A stretch of DNA of 64,000 nt, taken from Trebouxia sp. TZW2008. Lineage: Eukaryota; Chlorophyta; Trebouxiophyceae; Trebouxiales; Trebouxiaceae. Positions 61,396 through 64,000 of this stretch are shown in pieces (position 1 is the first letter of the stretch; each line of letters starts with the position of its first letter). Under the pieces are notes generated by a model that was not told the origin of the DNA, did no database searches, and saw only the letters and a program-made list of their open reading frames with translations. Position numbers and translations under genes: made by a program. The stretch spans positions 1 to 64,000 of the forward strand of contig BDIU01000344.1 in assembly GCA_002118135.1 (NCBI GenBank). The letters run 5' to 3'.

Positions 61396-61686
61396 ATGAG
61401 CGTGTCCGATGCTCAGAACGCTACAGGTAAGGGCGTAAAGGCGCTGGAGACTTTGCTTGATGAGCGCAGAGCTACAGTCAACTCGGTCAACCTGCTGAAT
61501 ATAGAGGCCCCTTTGAAGGGCAGGACGTCCCTTTCAAAGGGCAATCGCCCTTCAGTGTACAAGCCCACTCAGGCATTTGAAGGCAAGTGCAGAGGCCCTG
61601 ATTGTCATGTCGCAGCTGCTTACACCGCGGACCGACGCTTTCATCGCGAGTGTACGCTCTCCGCGAGCGGTCTGCGCCTGCTATAG
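61396..61686 (+). CDS. Small unrecognised protein
   Basis: A single open frame of 96 residues. The middle part (ALETLLDERRATVNSVNLLN, then EAPLKGRTSLSKGNRPSVYK) looks like real protein. The end contains CRGPDCH and FHREC, a Cys/His pattern that might bind a metal, but this is weak. The last residues may come from a reading frame past a true donor. No family is recognised. Confidence 0.4.
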   Translation: MSVSDAQNATGKGVKALETLLDERRATVNSVNLLNIEAPLKGRTSLSKGNRPSVYKPTQAFEGKCRGPDCHVAAAYTADRRFHRECTLSASGLRLL

Positions 61687-61840
61687 CTTCGGTCTTGCAC
61701 GTACTCAGAGCTGGCTAGCCTTCCGTGCACAGCAGGCCGAGTATTAGGTCAAAGCATCGTCAAGTCGTGATCAACCCGCTTGCCACACGACATCCACCCT
61801 CGTTCGACGCTTGCAGCCACCACCAGGGCTCTAGTCAGCC

Positions 61841-62727
61841 ATGGATACAGTAGTCGGTTTCCTGAACCAGCCAAACACCGTCAAAGTGAAGGCACTCTCG
61901 CAGGCTCAGCTTGCTTTAGGATTGATTGCTACTGCCTGGGAGCCCAATTTGGCCGGCGCTGTGGCAGTGCTTGGTATATTAGCGAGCGTTCTCGGAAATC
62001 ATGAACTGCTTCAACTGGTACGGTAGATACATGTTCTGTCCAGCGAGGCTCGATCCTGCAGAAGCTGATCCAAGCCGTCTATGTGCTGCAGTATACTTTC
62101 TTCACACCACTGTCTGTTGTTATTGACATATTCCAAATCCTCTTCATGCGGCCAGTTGGCTTTGGAATGTGGTAGGAGCACTATCCAGTGGCCTGCTCAA
62201 ATGTCTGCTTCACGCTTCTTGCTGCTGCGGCTTATTGCATGCTGATACATGGCTAGGGTGCGACCAAGCTGTTCATCCACTGATGCATATGCAGGTTTGG
62301 GGTCATCTTTCTTGGCATCATAGCAAAGGTAGGGCTGTAGTCCTGCGCAATGCTGCATGCCTCGGCATTGCCTACCAACCATATCACGTGCTTCATGTTG
62401 GATGCAGGTTGCTGGTACATACTCTGCGTACCTGGCTATTATTGCTGGTCCAGGTGTGTAGAGATACTCTCATGCTTGTGAGGAGGCCAGGTTGCCTGCT
62501 TGCATTTGTGACTGGCAGTTGCGTCTTTCAGTAGACGTCATTTGAAGCATTCTGCTGTAGATGATGAAGCAGGCTACCAGTCTTTTGGGGGTCCAGGAAC
62601 CCGCAGTCAAAGGGACCCTTTCTCTGCGGGGTATCAGCCCCCGCCTCAGCAATCTAATCCTTTTGTACAACCCAACTCTGGCGGCTCTCCCAACCGAAAT
62701 GGCCAGAATCAGGATGACCACGCTTGA
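61841..62727 (+). CDS. Small multi-pass membrane protein resembling AGTRAP
   Basis: Exons 61841-62017, 62062-62171, 62295-62328, 62408-62453 and 62561-62727 close in phase; 177 residues. Four hydrophobic segments are visible: LALGLIATAW, AVAVLGILASVLG, YTFFTPLSVVIDIFQILF and FGVIFLGIIAK to YSAYLAIIAG. A cytosolic-type tail has YQSFGGPG, DPFSAGYQPPPQQ and an Asn/Gly/Gln-rich end. The arrangement and the tail pattern YQ...DPF resemble type-1 angiotensin II receptor-associated protein (AGTRAP) of animals, a small membrane protein of endomembranes. The match is by eye and distant, so the function stays open. Confidence 0.65.
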
Positions 62728-63617
62728 TCTGCAGCTGCCTATGCAAGTAGCTCCATGTTCAGCACACCTGCCTGTGACTTAAGCTTGCAACGCCCATAGC
62801 ACTATACTATGGTTTCCAGCATCCAGTGAAGTTTGCATACAAGTTGTGGCATGCTCTGCACTTTTGTGGACAGCACACATGACATAACATCGTGATCATG
62901 ACGTGCTTTGTCATGTTGGCTTGTTGTGCCCATGCCACTCCAAGTGCATGGCTGGAGCATGGTGTTGAGCTTTAGTCCGCCAGATGCTGACTGCCAAGTA
63001 TTCAAGATGACATTGTATGGCGCAACAGCCTTAAAGCTTGGTCTGGATAGCAAGATGTCCATCAAAATCAATTGAGCACCTTTGCCAGTTGACCTTGTCA
63101 TCATGCGCCTATTCCCTTACCTTTCCATTAAATTGCAACCTTGCAGTGACGCATCAAACATTTTGCGACCAAAACCCTTCATTGACATGTGTCTCTGTTG
63201 TTCTCGCAAAAACTATGCTTTCAGTCACGTTTCAGGGCTGTCTTTGCTCCTCAAACAACTGTGTCCTGAAGATGCCGCAGAGCCTCGCAAATATCCGCTC
63301 GATTCCGTTCTCGGTGCACGGTATCGACCGGACGTTGCCTGGATCGCGTCTGCAAAACCTCAAAGTAACTAGTCAAAGAAGCTGCCAGCACTTAGCTGAA
63401 GGAAGACAGCTTGGTCGCATCGCCTTTCAGAGATTTCATTGTGCTGGGGCTTCACCTGATGTTTTCAGTTCAAATGATGACTGTCATTGCAACATCGCAA
63501 GCAGTATTCAACACTTTGCTTCAGCCTGTTCCTGAACCTGAGAACATCAACTTGGTAGATCCGATTCAAAATGTTGGGGATAACCTGGGACTCAAAGTGG
63601 AGTTCAGTTAGGGCAGA
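62728..63617. other. Region upstream of the Uma2-like coding sequence
   Basis: I find no recognised product here. It probably contains the 3' UTR of the AGTRAP-like gene and the 5' part of the gene that runs off the right edge. An open plus-strand stretch near 63470-63609 (MTVIATSQAVFNTLLQ) could belong to that gene but shows no Uma2 motif. Confidence 0.4.
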
Positions 63618-64000
63618 GTTTTGGTGCAAGCAAAAGCGTGTGTGGGGCACCAACACGCCCAGTTCAGCTTGTCACACAGCATATTCGATGAAAAGGATTG
63701 GTTGATTTTGACAGAGATCCATGTGAAGCTACCATCTGGGAGCAGTCGGCAACCAGACATTGCAGGTTGGCGCAAGCCGATAAAGTTGAATCTTGCAGCA
63801 AGCAAAGTAGAGCATCGCTCTGATTGGCTTTGTGAGATCCTTTCGCCAAGCAACAAAGCAGACGATTTACCAGGTGGTGACAGTTTCAAAGATTCTCAGA
63901 TTCCTTACTACTGGATTGTAGATCCAGTGACTGGCCAGATAATAGTCTATGCGTTACGAGTTGATGAATACATTCAGCTTCAAAAGGCCACTTTCAAGCT
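63618..64000 (+). CDS. Uma2-family (DUF820) restriction-endonuclease-fold protein, partial
   Basis: The frame is open from 63612 to the window end and has no ATG, so an upstream exon is expected. The acceptor GGGCAG/A at 63617 is a candidate. Family motifs are in order: an acidic strand (WLILTEIHVKL), PDIAGWRK with the catalytic-type Asp, WLCEILSPSNKADD with the Glu, a Lys in FKDSQ, then YYWIVDPVTGQIIVYAL. This is the PD-(D/E)XK core of Uma2 proteins, which are abundant in cyanobacteria and other bacteria and of mostly unknown role. The spacing between SPSNKADD and YYW is shorter than usual and carries PGGDS. A eukaryotic copy suggests horizontal transfer. Confidence 0.8.

Overview
The window is nuclear DNA of a flagellate green alga. 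The genes are dense, cut by many short GT-AG introns (acceptors mostly TGCAG), and use the standard code. A complete HYDIN gene (central-pair protein of motile cilia), plant-type MRS2 magnesium channels and ISD11 support this. A trebouxiophyte such as a Trebouxia-like lichen alga is my best guess, but that rests on overall character and not on a marker gene.

Layout: an unrecognised plus-strand gene (about 790-2946); then four minus-strand genes or regions: POLA2, the DNA polymerase alpha B subunit (3737-8161), a gene-poor gap, a transcription-type cyclin (9103-9980) and an inward-rectifier K+ channel (10569-15370). HYDIN runs on the plus strand from 16120 to 47817 in about 65 exons. ISD11/LYRM4 (minus, 48002-48520) and an MRS2 channel (plus, 49126-51489) are head to head. 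A second MRS2 gene (minus, 52363-55795) lies tail to tail with the first. A small orphan ORF follows, then an STE20-type kinase (minus, 57294-61131), a small plus-strand ORF, a membrane protein resembling AGTRAP (plus, 61841-62727), and, running off the right edge, coding sequence for a bacterial-type Uma2 (DUF820) endonuclease-fold protein.

The exon models were built by hand. For POLA2, the cyclin, the K+ channel, HYDIN, MRS2-a, ISD11, the kinase and the AGTRAP-like gene all splice phases close. MRS2-b closes only if an extra 16-nt exon is accepted. The predicted protein lengths (624, 234, 711, 4623, 431, 93, 581, 177 and about 531 residues) are near those of known families, except the K+ channel, which is much longer because it carries two tandem Kir cytoplasmic domains behind one pore.

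Two things stand out. First, the Kir channel architecture and a duplicated, phase-0 cassette inside its second cytoplasmic domain. Second, introns throughout the window hold tandem copies of the exon-intron junction next to them: POLA2 intron 10, the Kir, MRS2-b and kinase genes, and at least two HYDIN introns. Intron growth by tandem duplication across splice sites seems to be a habit of this genome. Functionally, the shared intergenic regions pair Kir with HYDIN, and ISD11 with MRS2-a (both typically mitochondrial).
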